Shown: piece by piece, positions 23,599 through 36,488 of the stretch
How positions within the stretch are numbered: the stretch's first letter is position 1
How the letters are laid out: every line of letters starts with the position of its first letter
Source of the DNA: Moniliophthora roreri
Lineage: Eukaryota > Basidiomycota > Agaricomycetes > Agaricales > Marasmiaceae
Reading direction: 5' to 3'
DNA length: 64,000 bases
NCBI GenBank assembly: GCA_001466705.2
Contig: LATX02000205.1
Span: forward strand, 62,001-126,000
Translations under genes and position numbers: made by a program
The notes under the pieces: generated by a model
Databases searched by the model: none
Told to the model about the DNA's origin: nothing
The model's input: only the letters and a program-made list of their open reading frames with translations

Positions 23599-24689
23599 TC
23601 GATACTGATTGCATACGTTTCACCCAGCCATGTCGAGGTTCCATCATCACTGTCACCCCTACCTCCTTCCCAAAGCCAGACCCTCCCTCTATTACCACCT
23701 TCCCTTCTGAACATTCCCCGCCTCGCTCTTGTTCACTCCTGTCCAACCTCGTTACCCTTCCTGATCCCCAATGCCCTTTTTCTACCCACTGCGCTATCCC
23801 CGTTGATCTGAATCCTCCTGCGGGAACAAACGGGAAGACATGAGACGAGGCGTAGGTCTCCTAATGTACCGGGAGCGTATTCTGGATAGTTCATAAGGCA
23901 ACCTGAAATGACACAAGTTAGCTCAAGCAGAGACAGACAGATGACAACTCACGCGGAAAGCAGACTGAGTCTACGATAGCAACGATGGGTGCATGATATG
24001 GAGTTCCAAGATAAGCGGATTCTTGAGAAAGGCTGACTGTGTATGAACATTATTCTTGGTTCCCTCCGCGTGGGGTTTCCTATTTCAGGAATTTTGGAGC
24101 AGAGGCCTCAAGGTGGAAGGTAGGCACAAGAGCGCAATACGCTGCAGGGTGTGTTAATGGGAGCAAACAGAACTCCTGTGGTACAACATACGTACTTATT
24201 CCCTCATTTCGTGTACCCCGAGCCACTCGTGAAGGAGGGTATCGTTAACCGATACTTTAAATTCCTATACCAAGCACTTTGTATTAACTTAATGAATAAA
24301 GCGAGTAGACGAAAACCCACATCTCTCCATGCAGAACCTGAGACTGGTTGACGGACGTTATGTGGGGTCAATATAGATGCGGTCGAGCGAATAACGGCTA
24401 ACTCCTGGCTTCTTTTGATAAGTAATATTCCAATGTTTGACCGTCCTCGTCTTCGGGATTGCATATATTCATTGTTCGCTCGCAAGATTGAATTATGCGG
24501 AATGAGAACTAGTTGCGGAATAAGATTCGATAAGATTCGATACTGAGAATTTGCAAGTATGTAACTCACCCTGGGTCTCTCAGGGTATTTCATACAAGCA
24601 AGGCTTGCTCGTTGACTGTAATGTCCATCTTCATGTCAAAGAGTTGACATTCCAGGGCTAACTTTCAGGCATGTTAGGACTTGAAATTT

Positions 24690-24835
24690 CCCGAGGCTAG
24701 CCATCACACGCACTAGGCTCCTGCATCTATTCCAGTCGTAATGAGGGCAAGCAACATGGAAGTCAAGAGCAAGAACCTATTTGCCACGTTGCTCGGGTCC
24801 ATCTTGACACGTGTTTAGCGCTCGGACCACCAATA
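24690..24835 (-). repeat. decayed gene family, copy A
   Basis: The complement begins GTCCGAGCGCTAAACACGTG and passes through GCTCTTGACTTCCATGTTG. It is the counterpart of copy B at 54290, and similarity continues on the complement down to about 24060. The frame is broken by stops; the protein family is unknown. Confidence 0.55.
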
Positions 24836-26420
24836 CCTCTCTATCAGCAACTATCATCTGGTTTTTTCTATTTCGCTGACATCTTCGCTGGAGGGCTCTT
24901 TTTCGGTAGAAGACGTGAGTATTGATATTCAAAAAGTACCAACTCAGATTGGTGACCGGTTCAATCCTGACTCGAACTAGATTCTCCTGCGGTAATGAAT
25001 TTGCATAGAGGTGAACCGTTACACTACTGGGTTGAATTTACTACGGCTAATATAGTAGCCCCTCGAAATCACCCACATTGTATCTGCAACGATGATACTT
25101 GTATCCCCCCGGTCGACGCCTTCGATGATAACCGCGGCTTAGTGTTTGACTGTATCCTAGCAAACATCTGAGGGCGAGAGTGCAGACCTGGCTGCATTCC
25201 GTGATGACGGCTCTTTTTTTCTTCCGAGTGGGCAATCCACCATTCCATCACTGCACGTACCTATCTCCGTGCCTCAATAACTCATCTGGACGGGCGCAAG
25301 GTTCAATGGTGAAATCAATATTCACGTTCCTTCCTGCGTGTGCAGAATGCTCCTAGTTCGATTCTAGTACACTAATTTTCTTGGAATTACGAACAATTCT
25401 TGCAACCGGTTCGATGACACTATGTCTTCGATGCCTTTTTTCCCACTAACCTGGTGCAAGCAACGTTCGATGATGTAGTTCATTGACTAAATATACGCAA
25501 AGCCGCCGTACAACGTTCCCAATATGGAAATGATCCAGAACGATACATTCTGATGCCAGCTTCCACAGCATTTGAAAATGGAGTTCAAGAAACAAGATGT
25601 TATGTTCTGATTGTGCCTGCCGGCCCGGGAAGTCGGTGCGTCCACAGCACGCCGAAGACCCCGAACGCACTATGTGGCTCGTGGGATCAAGTTCTCTACC
25701 TTTGAAATCGAAAACCTTGAGCAAAAATACCAAAAGCCAGCCAAAAGCACCTTCTGCTTCTAGTTCTGACTCGTGACTGAAGTATTCTCCAGAAACTGAA
25801 ACGCACCCGTCAAGTTTTCCTTTCAAAGGGAATTTATGAAACACCCGTCGTATGACCATCGGTCATCCCAAGAATACAAAGAAAATCATCATGATTGATT
25901 TCAAGAACATGAGGTTCATAACAAAAGCGCATGTCGTCCCGAACTGTATGTGTAAGGAATACAACATAAACTCGGAGTAAAAGAGAAGAAAGGATATCAT
26001 GTGTCGTGAATGATTCTATCAACGAGAACGTGTGGTCCAAGCCATACGTAGAAAGCAAAGTGAAAGCAAGAACAAGTAGAGAGAATATGTGCGATAAGTA
26101 TACAGTGATTTGGCGTCCATAAACAAACCCCAAAACCCAAGAAGAAAAAAAAAAGATCAAGAAAAAGCAATGGCGCAAGCGCATTATTTTGAGAATGATG
26201 AGAGCGAGGCAAAAAGGTAAAAGTGGCAGCAAACGAACAGGCACACCGACAAACACCTTGAAATCAAAGCATATATGGAAAAAGCGCTCCCAACAAAAAA
26301 GAAGTGTCCTTGTCGCCGGGGTTTAGGTACACCCCGACGATAAGCAACAATAGAAAGAAAAAGACGCCCAGCAATAAGGAACGCACCCCCGTTTTACCCT
26401 AACGCCGCTTCAATAGTTCA
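24836..26420. other. no assignable gene
   Basis: Two overlapping minus-strand frames (25446-25859 and 25834-26256) encode hydrophobic peptides without motifs. They lie just 3' of the DUF6699 gene and are probably chance frames or untranslated sequence. Confidence 0.35.
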
Positions 26421-27727
26421 TCAAGGTTTTCCAAAAACCAACTTCGCGACACCGGTATCGCTAACGGCCTTATCAACTTCAACGCCAATCAATCTAGTTT
26501 TCCCGCCTAACCAATCAATTCTCTTCACGCCTTGATCCCATCCACCTCCGGTGGCCCGACATCTAGTCTCATATGCTTTGGTGACTTTACGCTGTGCCCG
26601 ACTACCCGCGCCAAGTGCATCCCACTCTTCTTTCGTCATTCGAGTGTAAAGGGTCGTGTGAATCGCGTGAATAAGGTCGAGGTTACTAACAGTTCCTTTC
26701 GATGAGGAATTAGCACCTTCGAGGTAAAACTTGGCAGCGGATCTCGGTGTTTGGAATTGCGATGAGACAGACGCAGATGATATACCAGCTTGAACGATAA
26801 CGGACCAAGGGAATTTGTCACTCCGAAGAACGAGCCTGCCTGCCGTCGGCGGGTCCGTAGCAGGTTGCTGTAATGTATGTGAGGGAACCGATGTACGAGT
26901 GCTCCGGTCCACAATCGTTCTTGAAGATGGGGCGAACATCACGTCATATGATATCGGTGCACGGCTGCGGTGACTCGCTGCCAGCAAAGGGTGCATATGA
27001 AGGGTTTGAGGTCGCTTAGGGTTTACGAAAGATACGTGAGGCTCTAAGAGAGAAAAGTGACATTGTCAGAAGGCGAATAATAGGCGATAGATAACGAATT
27101 TGTACTGACTGGGACCGTCGGGCTTCTGGCCAGCATGCCAAGTATGAGTTTGTTTGAGAGCGGGACGGGATGCGACGCTTCCAGAACTTGACGTGCGAGG
27201 GGGAGCAGGTGTGTAATGACTTTGATGACTGTGACTGGATATTGAAGATGGAGGATAGATGGACGTGTTGGAATTGGAACGAGAACTTGAACCCCGAGAG
27301 GACGAAGTGACCGGCGTGTAAATAGGGAACGGGAAATCTGCTCGTTTACCGATCAACAACTCATAACTGTTGTCAAGCTATGGGAGAACGCACGTTTATC
27401 ACCCGATTTATAACTAGCATGTCCGGAGGGGGTTCGGGGACATGAGCCCGATGAACCAGAACGCGAACGGCTTTTGTTGCTCTTGACGGTTGAATCGTCA
27501 TACGTGTTGTATCGCAACGGAGAAGGACGTGCCGGATACGTGGGAGGATGCGCTTGGACTAGAGCGGGCGTTACGGCGGTGGTGGGAGTCGTAGTATACA
27601 CATAAGCTGGCGCGACTGGTCTTCCAGCTTGTTGTGGTGTTGGTACAGAATGAGAACGAGTGTGGGTTTTGGGACGGTCGGATCGTGAGGAACCTATGCC
27701 GAATATGGCTCGCAGGTAAGAAGTCAT
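26421..27727 (-). CDS. DUF6699 domain protein
   Basis: Three exons, 27727-27394, 27337-27110 and 27043-26421, join in frame to 394 residues. The introns are 56 and 66 bp. The N-terminal ~230 residues are disordered and rich in Ser, Thr, Pro and Arg (SRSRSGSSGSCPRTPSG). The C-terminal ~190 residues match the DUF6699 pattern: HPLL, LQQPATDPPTAGRLVLRSDKFPW, a helical LIHAIHTTLYTRMTKEEW segment and a final GVKRIDWLGGKTRLIGVEV. The domain is widespread in basidiomycetes and has no known function. The start at 27727 was preferred to an in-frame methionine further upstream because a TATA-like box lies at 27827-27838. Confidence 0.8.
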
Positions 27728-27826
27728 GATAAGTGTCGTACCGAAGAGTGGTGGTTGGGTTCGTGAAAATGACAACTCTACCTCGGAGAGGGAAGAGGGA
27801 TAGAATATGATTTGCAGTCCCAAGGG

Positions 27827-27838
27827 TTTTATATAAAA
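27827..27838 (-). promoter_or_regulatory. TATA box of the DUF6699 gene
   Basis: TTTTATATAAAA about 100 bases before the chosen start codon; it is nearly palindromic, so strand is inferred from the gene. Confidence 0.4.
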
Positions 27839-27839
27839 T

Positions 27840-29987
27840 CAAAAATGGCGATCGTGTGCCGCTCGTGGGATTAGAGAGAGATCCACGAGAATTTTAGGGT
27901 GAGGGTGTAAATGAAGTAACGAGGACCAAAAATAAGCGCGTCGACCTTACCGTCGGTTACGGTCCAATGAATAAGGGCCAATTTCGGTGTTTGGATGACA
28001 GCGCATCCTTATAAGGGCATCAACCCTGAGTATTATTGCCATAAGGCGGGAGCCGAGGAGAGAGAGATTGGATTCGCTTGGACCACGTACGTGTTCAGGG
28101 TTCCGCAACGTCCGCATCCTACACTGCTCTCCCAACTTCAATAAAAAAAACTTACCTGAGGAAGAAAAGTTTTTCCAAAGTGTGGAGAACAGCTTTCAAG
28201 CTACAGGAACCATGTAAAATTTAGGTAAGAAACCCAGCACTGCACCGAAAACCCACTAACGTCAATAATTATCGTTCCACAACAGACTTCCTCTTTTGAT
28301 GCGGGCCTCGAGGCAAATTTGATGACACAACGGCCCCGCTTTGGAGTCTTGTTCGATGACTGCTACTCGATGCATGATGAGTATTTATAGTCAGGTGTGA
28401 GATCATGACGCACAACAATGTTCTAAATCGGCTTGATTCTCCAAGAACAACATGCAGAAACTGTATAGATTTTCGTTCACAAGAGGGGAGACGGGTGGGT
28501 TAGGGTGCATCTCTCACTTACCCAAGCGAGTTATCTTCACACTCACGATAACCCGAAACTTTGAACCTGCATTTTGCAGCGACAATGAGCACGACAGTTG
28601 CTGAATGTTCTGGTTCCAACATCCGAGATTCTGGGCCCGTACATCTAGTTGCGTCGTAAACGCCGCCTCGACGCGGACCTGAAGATCGCATCCAGAACAA
28701 TACCTTCTTGAGAAGCCGCATGGTACGGCTGAAATGAACGGGCATTTATCAGAAAAGCTGTGTCCTGGACCACGGTACAGCCGTTTCCTTTGAACTTTCG
28801 CGGGATAGAGCGGCGTCGTATTCGTCCAATTGGTTGTGGGTAGAAAAGATTGGGCACCGTGTGGTGTAACGCGACCGGGAGCAAACCAACCTTGGCACCA
28901 CGCAAGGTATGAGAGCATTTGCTGTCAGTGGTGCTGGATACGCCACGCACGAGCGCTCTAATCTTACTGTTGCTGCACCATCAGAGTGCATCATATATTT
29001 CGAGATAACAGCTCAGAGAAACAGGGTCAGAGTGTTGAGACGACCGCCCAGCGAATATAGCTCACATCGAGTTCGACTCGCTGCTTCTAGCTCACTTTGG
29101 TTGCGGAGGAAACGGAACGGTCCTAGAGGTGCACATGGGTATAATCTTCTTGTAACGAAGAGCTCTCTGCGAGGTCATGTTGAAATCTATAACTTGGCGT
29201 CGAATGAAAGATAAGAACTTACCAAATAGATAGCAAGCGAAACAATGATGCTGTATTGCTTCAAAGAGGGATGCAAAACATCGGATTGACTTCATACCAG
29301 TGATGACTACGAATACCTGACTCGAAATGTTGGCTGGTCCTTGTTCATCGGCCAAGGGAGCGAATAACTTGTTGATTCGAGAAGACTCGGGATCAGGTAC
29401 AGAGAAAAAAAGGAATAGCCGTTGCCATATCCTAATTGCGAAGCCGAGCTACGTCTGGCCCCAAAAATCCAAAGACCCACTTACCGCTGCTGTTCCTCCG
29501 CCTTCTCGGCTTAGTCAAAAATACTTCCTGGGACGGACGGCGAGAATCTGTTTATGCGACCCAATATCGGGGACTACGCTGCTGTCAGCATCAGGAACCT
29601 CGGATACCACGGCCTCAGAACGTGCATTCTGTGAATAAGTACGAATATAACGATCCTGAAGAATATTGCTGTCAATCATTTTGTCAAGCGAAATGAAGCG
29701 ACACATACGTGGAAACCAAATGCCATATTTGATTGCTCCGTCCTCGACAACCTTCGTTAATCAGCGTTTCTAAGCCTATGAAGCTGAAAGACGTCCTCAG
29801 ATTTCAATGAAGGGGGCGCTGTAGCTTACCATCGATGAAAGTGATGGAGGTTTCAAAGAAGAATGTGTTCACCAAATTGCCTGCCCTAAAGTGATAGTCC
29901 GAATTGGACCGGGGCAAATCGGAGAAAGTCTAGGGCCTTGGTGACGTACTCCTCCTTGACTCTGTTCATAACACTCTTGGGAATGGT
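27840..29987. other. no assignable gene
   Basis: Many short minus-strand frames between 28514 and 29706, some with plausible splice signals, but no combination gives a recognisable protein. A decayed multi-exon gene on the minus strand is possible. Confidence 0.35.
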
Positions 29988-30656
29988 ATGCCTGCAAACT
30001 TGAAGCATTTCTATACGACTCACTTGGTCGTGCAGGCAGAAATTCGGGAAATCTCAGCTTCCATAAAAATTATTGGCCAATTCGTGGAAAAGAGATGCGA
30101 TGCGAGCAGGCTGCGGTACGTGATATTCAATACACCCACTCTTCAAATATTAACACGTCACACTTCTTTGACTTTCTGTGTGAAAGTATCTTCAACTCCG
30201 CCTCCTCAATCTCTACCGATGACACCTCGAGATTCGAATTACCGTTATCAGTATACTTGCTCTCAAAAGCCCTTTCATGTACCTAGACCAACGGAATTGG
30301 AGAACCGGATGAAGCTTTTTAAGGGCTTTAGCCTGAGATGGTATGATTGGTTTGGTTTTGTGAAGGTCCCGTTAGTCCGACGTCAGAAAGCCAAGAGGAA
30401 AAGGATGTGGGATGCCAGTCTGTCTGTGGTTCAAGTATGTGGCTTTGACTACCCCGCGACCTCGACTTGGAACGTTGACTTGTGCAGAAACCTACAGACA
30501 CCAATACCATTATTCAGAAGATGGAGATGCGGGAAGGTGGTATGTCGGGTTTTAGCTCAGTTCGAGGCGCTAACAGTAGCCGATCAGTCGCTAGTATCAT
30601 CAAGGCAATCAGAAACTCAACGTGGATGCGCATCAACGGAGAAAGACACAAAATAA
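29988..30656 (+). CDS. hypothetical frame of 222 codons
   Basis: Uninterrupted frame from 29988 to 30656. The product is basic and has no motif, signal peptide or membrane segment that I recognise. In this intron-rich genome an unspliced frame of this size without family features may be chance. Listed only because of its length. Confidence 0.2.
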   Translation: MPANLKHFYTTHLVVQAEIREISASIKIIGQFVEKRCDASRLRYVIFNTPTLQILTRHTSLTFCVKVSSTPPPQSLPMTPRDSNYRYQYTCSQKPFHVPRPTELENRMKLFKGFSLRWYDWFGFVKVPLVRRQKAKRKRMWDASLSVVQVCGFDYPATSTWNVDLCRNLQTPIPLFRRWRCGKVVCRVLAQFEALTVADQSLVSSRQSETQRGCASTEKDTK

Positions 30657-30844
30657 ATACGCAATGTGAACGTCCGATATATTTTTGTTCTTGCAATACC
30701 CCCGCTCGTGACAGCAAACACTAACGACTGCATTGAAATGATAACGATACTTCTGTCTGGTTGCTTCGGATACACACACGGAACGCTATCACGACCAGAA
30801 AATTCGTTATCATGCCACCATCGACTGTACTTGCAACAAATACC

Positions 30845-31184
30845 TAGTGATGTTGCGGGCTCGGCTCGGCTCAAAGCCCCAGGCTTAGGCCTGGCTTGAG
30901 AGGGCTCAGGCTCACCAAACATTGAGCCCGAGCCTTGAGCCGCCAGAAGCCCGAACCGCCAGAAGCCCGAGCCGTAGGCAGGGCCCGGCTTAGGCCAGGG
31001 CTTTTGGGTATCACTTGCCTACAGCCACGGGTTGCACTTTCCATCATACCGTCTAGGGCTCAAGCCCCGGGCTTAGGCTTTCAGAAATGCAGGCCCGAGC
31101 CCTGAGCCCGGTCGAAGCCCTACAGTAGGGCTCGGCTCGGTCAGGCCTGGCTTCAGGGCTTGAGCCGAGCCCCCAACATCACTA
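30845..31184. mobile_element. hAT-type non-autonomous element, GGCTCGGGCT-rich
   Basis: Ends TAGTGATGTTG...CAACATCACTA are perfect inverted repeats, and CAAATACC is duplicated at 30837-30844 and 31185-31192. An 8-bp duplication with TA...TA ends is the hAT signature. The 340-bp interior is almost entirely short self-complementary words of the AGCCCGAGCC/GGCTCGGGCT type, so the element could fold on itself repeatedly. There is no coding capacity. Confidence 0.85.
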
Positions 31185-32850
31185 CAAATACCTCGATAGA
31201 CGGCTTCGGAGCTGGCTAATGTCCGACAGGACAAAGTGCTACGAACGCCGGCAATCACTTCCTCTTACTGAATTCTAGCAGCATTGCCGAGATGATGCTG
31301 AATTCCGCCGACGGCGATTTGGTCATGGAAATTGATCCCAGCCCACACCTCGTGCTGGAAAGGGACGTCCTTGCTGTTTTGCTAGACGCTGATACTGAAG
31401 ACGCCGGCATGTCTAATCAATGAGATCAAAGGGACTGATCTGTAATGCCGATAGGTCTGCATCTTGGATGAAAAGTACGCAAATGGAGTCGTGGAGGAAT
31501 AACCTGGCGATGTAGAAGGACAGTGGATGTTTATCGGCGACGTGGAGGTGAGCCCATTCGCATTCCCGTTCTTCGTCTATCTGACTTTTGTTCCTGAACA
31601 AAAATTATTGTCCTCTGGCCGTTCACTCCAAGAATTCAGAAAATGTCTATCTCATCCTGCAACCCCCAGTGTCGCACTTGGGGCGAATTCCTCATGGATC
31701 GGTGGGAGAGCAGAATACGTATACCCACCTGATGCATGATCTGAGGAAGTGTGCGTGGTAATCGCCGTGCTGCGCTGCTTCTGAGCGTCGTTATATAACA
31801 CTGCGAAGCGGCTGTCTAGGCTCATAGCTCGGTGGTCAGAATCCAAGCTCCGATATCCAAAGACGCGTCCTTTCATGCAACTCTTTCTTCTCCCCTTCTG
31901 TACTGGTTCAAGGTAACCAGTCCTTCTCTACAGTCCTGTTTCTAGGTTTCGAGTCGCTGCTCGACGTCAAATCTTTTTCAATCCATTTATCGGCGATCTC
32001 TTTATTGCTTACCTGCCTGTGTACCTGATTCATACTTCTCAGCTTCAACGACAAATGCCTGAGAGGCACCCCGCTCTGTTGACCGGCGCTTTCCTGTAAG
32101 TTGTACAGATTCAGGATACTACATCCATCGGCGACTGTGCCATCCATTATCTTGTGCGATGAGTAAAGTTAATCAAACGCTCCCTTCAGCAATAGATATT
32201 GTTCTCAGCATTCATCACTAAGCCAGTGTCTATGATGCGAGGTTGAATCGATCACCGGACTATGCTATCATTAGTCCTACCACGAAGACGGTATCAGCGG
32301 CCCAGAACCTGTTGAGCGACATCAGGCCCATCCCTACCGCCATCTGACACCCTCATGTATCTCTGCCTGGAACCAATTCGGGACTGCGGTCTAGCACTCG
32401 TTATCCCGTCTCCGAAGTATGTAGCCAGGTCATCATGCTCAGGAATCACGCACTTCCAACCAAGGAGACTCTACCCCAAACCCCAACCCCGATGCACATT
32501 CTCGTCTTGAGAGCAAATAGGCTGTCGAGTCGTCTGAGGATCAGTGGGTAGCGACTGTAGTGTCATTAAGCCCTGCGGTGTCAGGTACACCATTTCACCC
32601 TCGCGGACTTCATCTTCATAAGCTACTTATGCGCGGAATCTCTGGAGAAGCCGTTCCCCGAAGAAATATACCTTACTTTATCGTATCGGTTTAACATGGC
32701 TGATGGACATCAAAAGCAATAATGCTCCGTCTTCCGATCCTTGCGCTTGCGCCGCTCCCGCGGTGAATTCTGAATAGCACTATAAAATGGTAGCTGAGAT
32801 ACAGGTACATTTGATTCAACCCCAGATACATTCAATGTTGCACGTTCACT
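31185..32850. other. no assignable gene
   Basis: Mixed sequence with short frames only. The last ~50 bases (to 32800) are the 3' flank of the decarboxylase gene, recognisable because part of it is copied at 41460-41526. Confidence 0.4.
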
Positions 32851-35800
32851 TCATTCCTTCGCGGATATGTTTCTGCGAAAACACTTAGTATGATAAGCCC
32901 TAGACGCTGTAGCAGAAACACGTACCACGACATCAGTCCATCCATGTAGGATCTGCCTGAGACCTTTGTCTTGTCCTTTCGGCATGGGGAACATGTTTAA
33001 ATTTGTTGTATCAACAAAAGCAACATCTCCGAGATAGATGTCGCAGTCGTCCAACTCAATTTGGCCCTCAAGGTCTTTCGTGATCTTGGCTCGGAACCGG
33101 GCCCCTGGCTTGAAGAAAAAGTTGGGATTCTTTTCAATAACGCTGTTGTCTGGGAATGGTTGCATTGCCTTCTCGGGGAGGTTCTGTAGATGAGCGTATA
33201 CATACGGTTCACCCGAGAGGGGCGCGCTCCTGGCATACCGGACTTGATCCGAGTTAAGTTGAATATTGGGGGAGGCAAGAAGAACGTGATCGATGTGATA
33301 CTGCGTCCCACTTCCGTACATGAAGAAGGGCATGGTAAGGCGTGGGTAATCGTCGGCAAGATGCTTGCTATCAATCTGCCTTTTGACGACAATTTGCACA
33401 TTTGTAAGAGGTACGTTACTCAAAAGGCGGGATCTGCATATCAAGTCGGTTATTACGACGTTAAAGGGAAGAGAAAGTTCAACGAACGAGTTGGGAGGAA
33501 GTCCTCTGTCGATATCCACGTTGAATTTCCCCTTCTCCAACAAGTTCTCCAGAGTATCACGTTCCGCATTTCTCAGAGTGAAGAGCTGCTTAGGATCCAG
33601 CTCTCGAGCAGCAACGTATTGCGCCATCTCAGCGTCAGGGAGATCACCAGTGATGATCAATTGGTATCGATGGTTTGCCATGTTAAACATGGGCAAATAG
33701 ACAAGGTAGAGTTTATCGGTGCCTTGCATAACGAATCCGTGCGAGGCGGGTGAGATGGTATTCCACGTCCTGGACGTTTCGACCTCTTCTTCTATGACCG
33801 TTCGTAAGTCATCAGCGATACGCCCGGTGAATTCCATTTCCGTGGGGAACGGAGACATGACGACATTAATCAGGGAGTAAAGGTCTTGCTTTGTATCGGT
33901 AGCCAACCCGAGTCGGCGTTTGTAAGTCTTCAGACAATCCCCATAATCTTGGTAAGGAAACTGTGTTGACGTGAGGAAAAGTGGCTTGTCGTTCATGGAA
34001 CCCTCGGGTGAGACAATTGAGAGACGCTCGAAAATTCGTTGGTTGAGATTGTTTGCCGAAATAACATCCTCGTTGGGCTTGCCGTCGATCTTGAAATTCA
34101 CGGCAAACGCATTGATGGAGAGATCCGAACCCATGTCCTGAATTAACTGCATCGCTTCTTGGTCGTGAACGAGCTTTTCGTTAGGAATTCGAAGGATGCG
34201 GTTTCGAATGAACTGCTTCTGGCCTTCAACATCTCCTCCTTCCAGCTCAGCAGGCAACAGATTCAAAGGGGTGACGATGAAATCCGTGTCCTTCGTGGAC
34301 ATAGTAACGAGATAGGCGTACATCTTCATAGGAACGCATAAGCAAGAGGCAATAGACGAAAGTAAGAGGATCATACGATAGCACATCCAAAGACCGCCTC
34401 GCCAAGAAGCGCACCGTATCCTCTGGCGTTTAATCCAATGACGGCATGTGAGAGAAAGGTAGCAACGGGGGCTGCGCCTGGCTTGCTGTGAGATTTTTCA
34501 GACATTTTGACATTCTGATTAAATTGAACGAATCTGACCTTCCTTCAATTCCATATACGCCCATGCTCTCTTCACCGGTTCTGTTTACGACTGGGCTGCT
34601 CCAGGTAACCAAGAAACGCATTCGTTCGTCACGATACAGAAGACCACCGGCAGGATATTGGATATATCCGCTTTTGTGTGGGTCCACCGTAATTGAGTCA
34701 CAGGACTTGAGCTCCTTGAGTGCATCTTGAGTTGGTTTTTTCAGTGCGACAGATGGAACGAAGGATTGTTTCCTTTCTCTACCACCAGTGGGAACGTCTC
34801 GGAGCGTTGTAGAAAAGTAAGTGCCCCAGGCTCCGTCAGCATGGAGCACGAAACTGAGGCCTTTTTTACGGTACTATCGTGAACGCATGAGCGCATTTCC
34901 AATAAAATCATTCTGTATGATAGATACCTCGTCACGAATTCGAACAATTTCTGGTAATGGGTCACAAGCACCGTGTTCTGTGGAGCCGATAATTGCTACA
35001 ACAGCATACACTGCTCTTTCCTCTTTGATGCACTTGTCGAGCTCATCCCTTAGAGCTTGGGGTTTCATACGAGCACCATCATCGACTGTGATGCTTATTA
35101 GGTTGTTCTTGCCAATACCAGTCACGGCTGACTTATAGTTTCAGTGTCGGCAAGTGAAAGAGACTAAATAGCCACGTACCAGCACCCTTTGGCCAAGAGT
35201 AATGCTTCGTTGCGCTCGTGATATACGCGATATTATTGATCTTCTCAAGCCCAAACTTCTTTGCATATATGGATGCATCCTTGCTTGCTGATTGAATGAT
35301 GAAAGGATCTAATGTTTCCTCCAAGAACTGGGGCGAAAAAGAGTATTGGGAATATAGACGATCCGGAATTTCCAGAACATCGGATGGCGCAATATTTAAC
35401 AGCTCCCATGTTGTGAAATCGCGCAAGAGCTTAACGGTGCCTGTACAAGTTGGTACCGTGAACGTATCGGCAATGAAATCGAGAGGTTCGCCTTTATCCA
35501 TGGCTAGTACCAGGCTAAGGGGGTAGAACTTCAGATTTCGAGCTAAATATGAAAAAATTAGTAAGGTAGAGGTAAATAAGAGAGTTATGCGTACCTGCCC
35601 AAATAGACTCCAAGTTTGCGACAGAGCCATCGCAAGTGATGTGACCCCAAGCCCTAGGCTGTCCATTCTCTATGACGTTGTAATCCACCATCTCACAGAG
35701 CTCCTGGCCAACAAGATACTCAATCTGGGTGGTAAGCGGCGATGCCTCAGCCGCAACATTATTGGGATTGACTGGGAAGCTGCTTAGTGCTTCATTAAGA

Positions 35801-36488
35801 AAATATCAAGAGGGACTCACAGAGCATGGCCGTGAGGTAACCAGCTATACCTGGCAGAGTCGTGTCGTTCGTCATATGTCCGTTATAGCGAGGGTTCCAA
35901 AAGGGTACATGGTGGCGGGAGAGTTTCTCGGCCAAGTGTGTGACGCCGTACGTAAGCTTCTTCATCTGGGCTATAGCATAAATGGTGATTATTACTCATT
36001 TCGCTGCGTATGAAGAGGATAGACTCACTTTGGAATGCAGAGGACACTTGGACTTCGTGCGGAATGAATGGAGGGTCTTCTGGGTAGTAGGAGTTTCGGG
36101 CTTTGCCCTGTTCCATGAGAACTATGTTGAGGACGTTTGTGAGATAGCCAAAGTTCTCAGCGCGTGGGCCAAGGAACCACGCGCTGACAGCATGGTGTAA
36201 GTCCTCGTCGTAATTCGGTAGTTGAGGCATGTATACAGGTGCGAGATGCTGGAGAGTAGCAGGAGCGACTGGTGTACTTTATACCAATCTGGGGTGGAAT
36301 TTATCATCAGAAGGTAAGCTGGGGTGTGATGGTAATTGACAGAAAGGTTGAACAGAAGCACAGTGGACTCAATAGAGTAGAAAAGATCGATCATCTTATT
36401 ATCTACATTTGCCCCGTGGAACACCTCGAGTCAATTGAGCATGCACCAATGACCAGTTTTGATGACTTTCAACTGCTTCCGTTTCCAT
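32851..36488 (-). CDS. non-canonical aromatic amino acid decarboxylase with C-terminal domain
   Basis: Nine exons fit in one frame (36488-36407, 36268-36029, 35970-35821, 35771-35595, 35542-35180, 35127-34928, 34873-34539, 34485-34377, 34323-32851), giving about 1042 residues. Residues up to ~550 form a group II PLP decarboxylase: RHHVPFWNPRYNGHMTNDTT, the cofactor aspartate in HADGAWGTYF, the lysine in SITVDPHKSGY, then SKPGAAPVATFLSHAVIGLN. The last exon (~490 residues) adds a domain absent from classical decarboxylases. This layout is known from mushroom non-canonical enzymes acting on aromatic amino acids (Psilocybe PcncAAAD and related tryptophan/tyrosine decarboxylases). Substrate here is inferred. 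All exon joins are clean except the first: exon 1 and its 138-bp intron are the weakest part, and translation could start at a methionine near 36231. Confidence 0.85.

Larger units (their letters stand above)
21800..24850 (+). repeat. left arm of a ~3-kb inverted segmental duplication
   Basis: The order secreted-protein gene (+), tRNA-Val-like (+), tRNA-Ser-like (-), CT-rich tract, decayed gene (-) is repeated in reverse at about 57480-54290. Similarity covers promoter, introns, intergenic DNA and tRNA loci, so it is a DNA-level duplication. The ends are estimated by eye. Confidence 0.75.

Noticed and set aside
25280..25375. tRNA-like stretch with TAGTTCGATTCTAG
   Set aside because: The T-arm-like hairpin is present, but acceptor and anticodon stems cannot be formed.
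25446..26256. Two overlapping hydrophobic minus-strand frames
   Set aside because: They overlap in different frames, show no family motif or splice link and lie just 3' of the DUF6699 gene.
30840..31190. Possible CRISPR-like or tandem repeat array
   Set aside because: The repeated words are palindromic and irregularly spaced, and perfect TIRs plus an 8-bp duplication explain the block as a transposon.
32930..32965. Possible 19-base intron near the end of the decarboxylase (GTACGTGTTTCTGCTACAG)
   Set aside because: Far too short for a spliceosomal intron, and the frame is open through it with residues partly conserved in the duplicated fragment.
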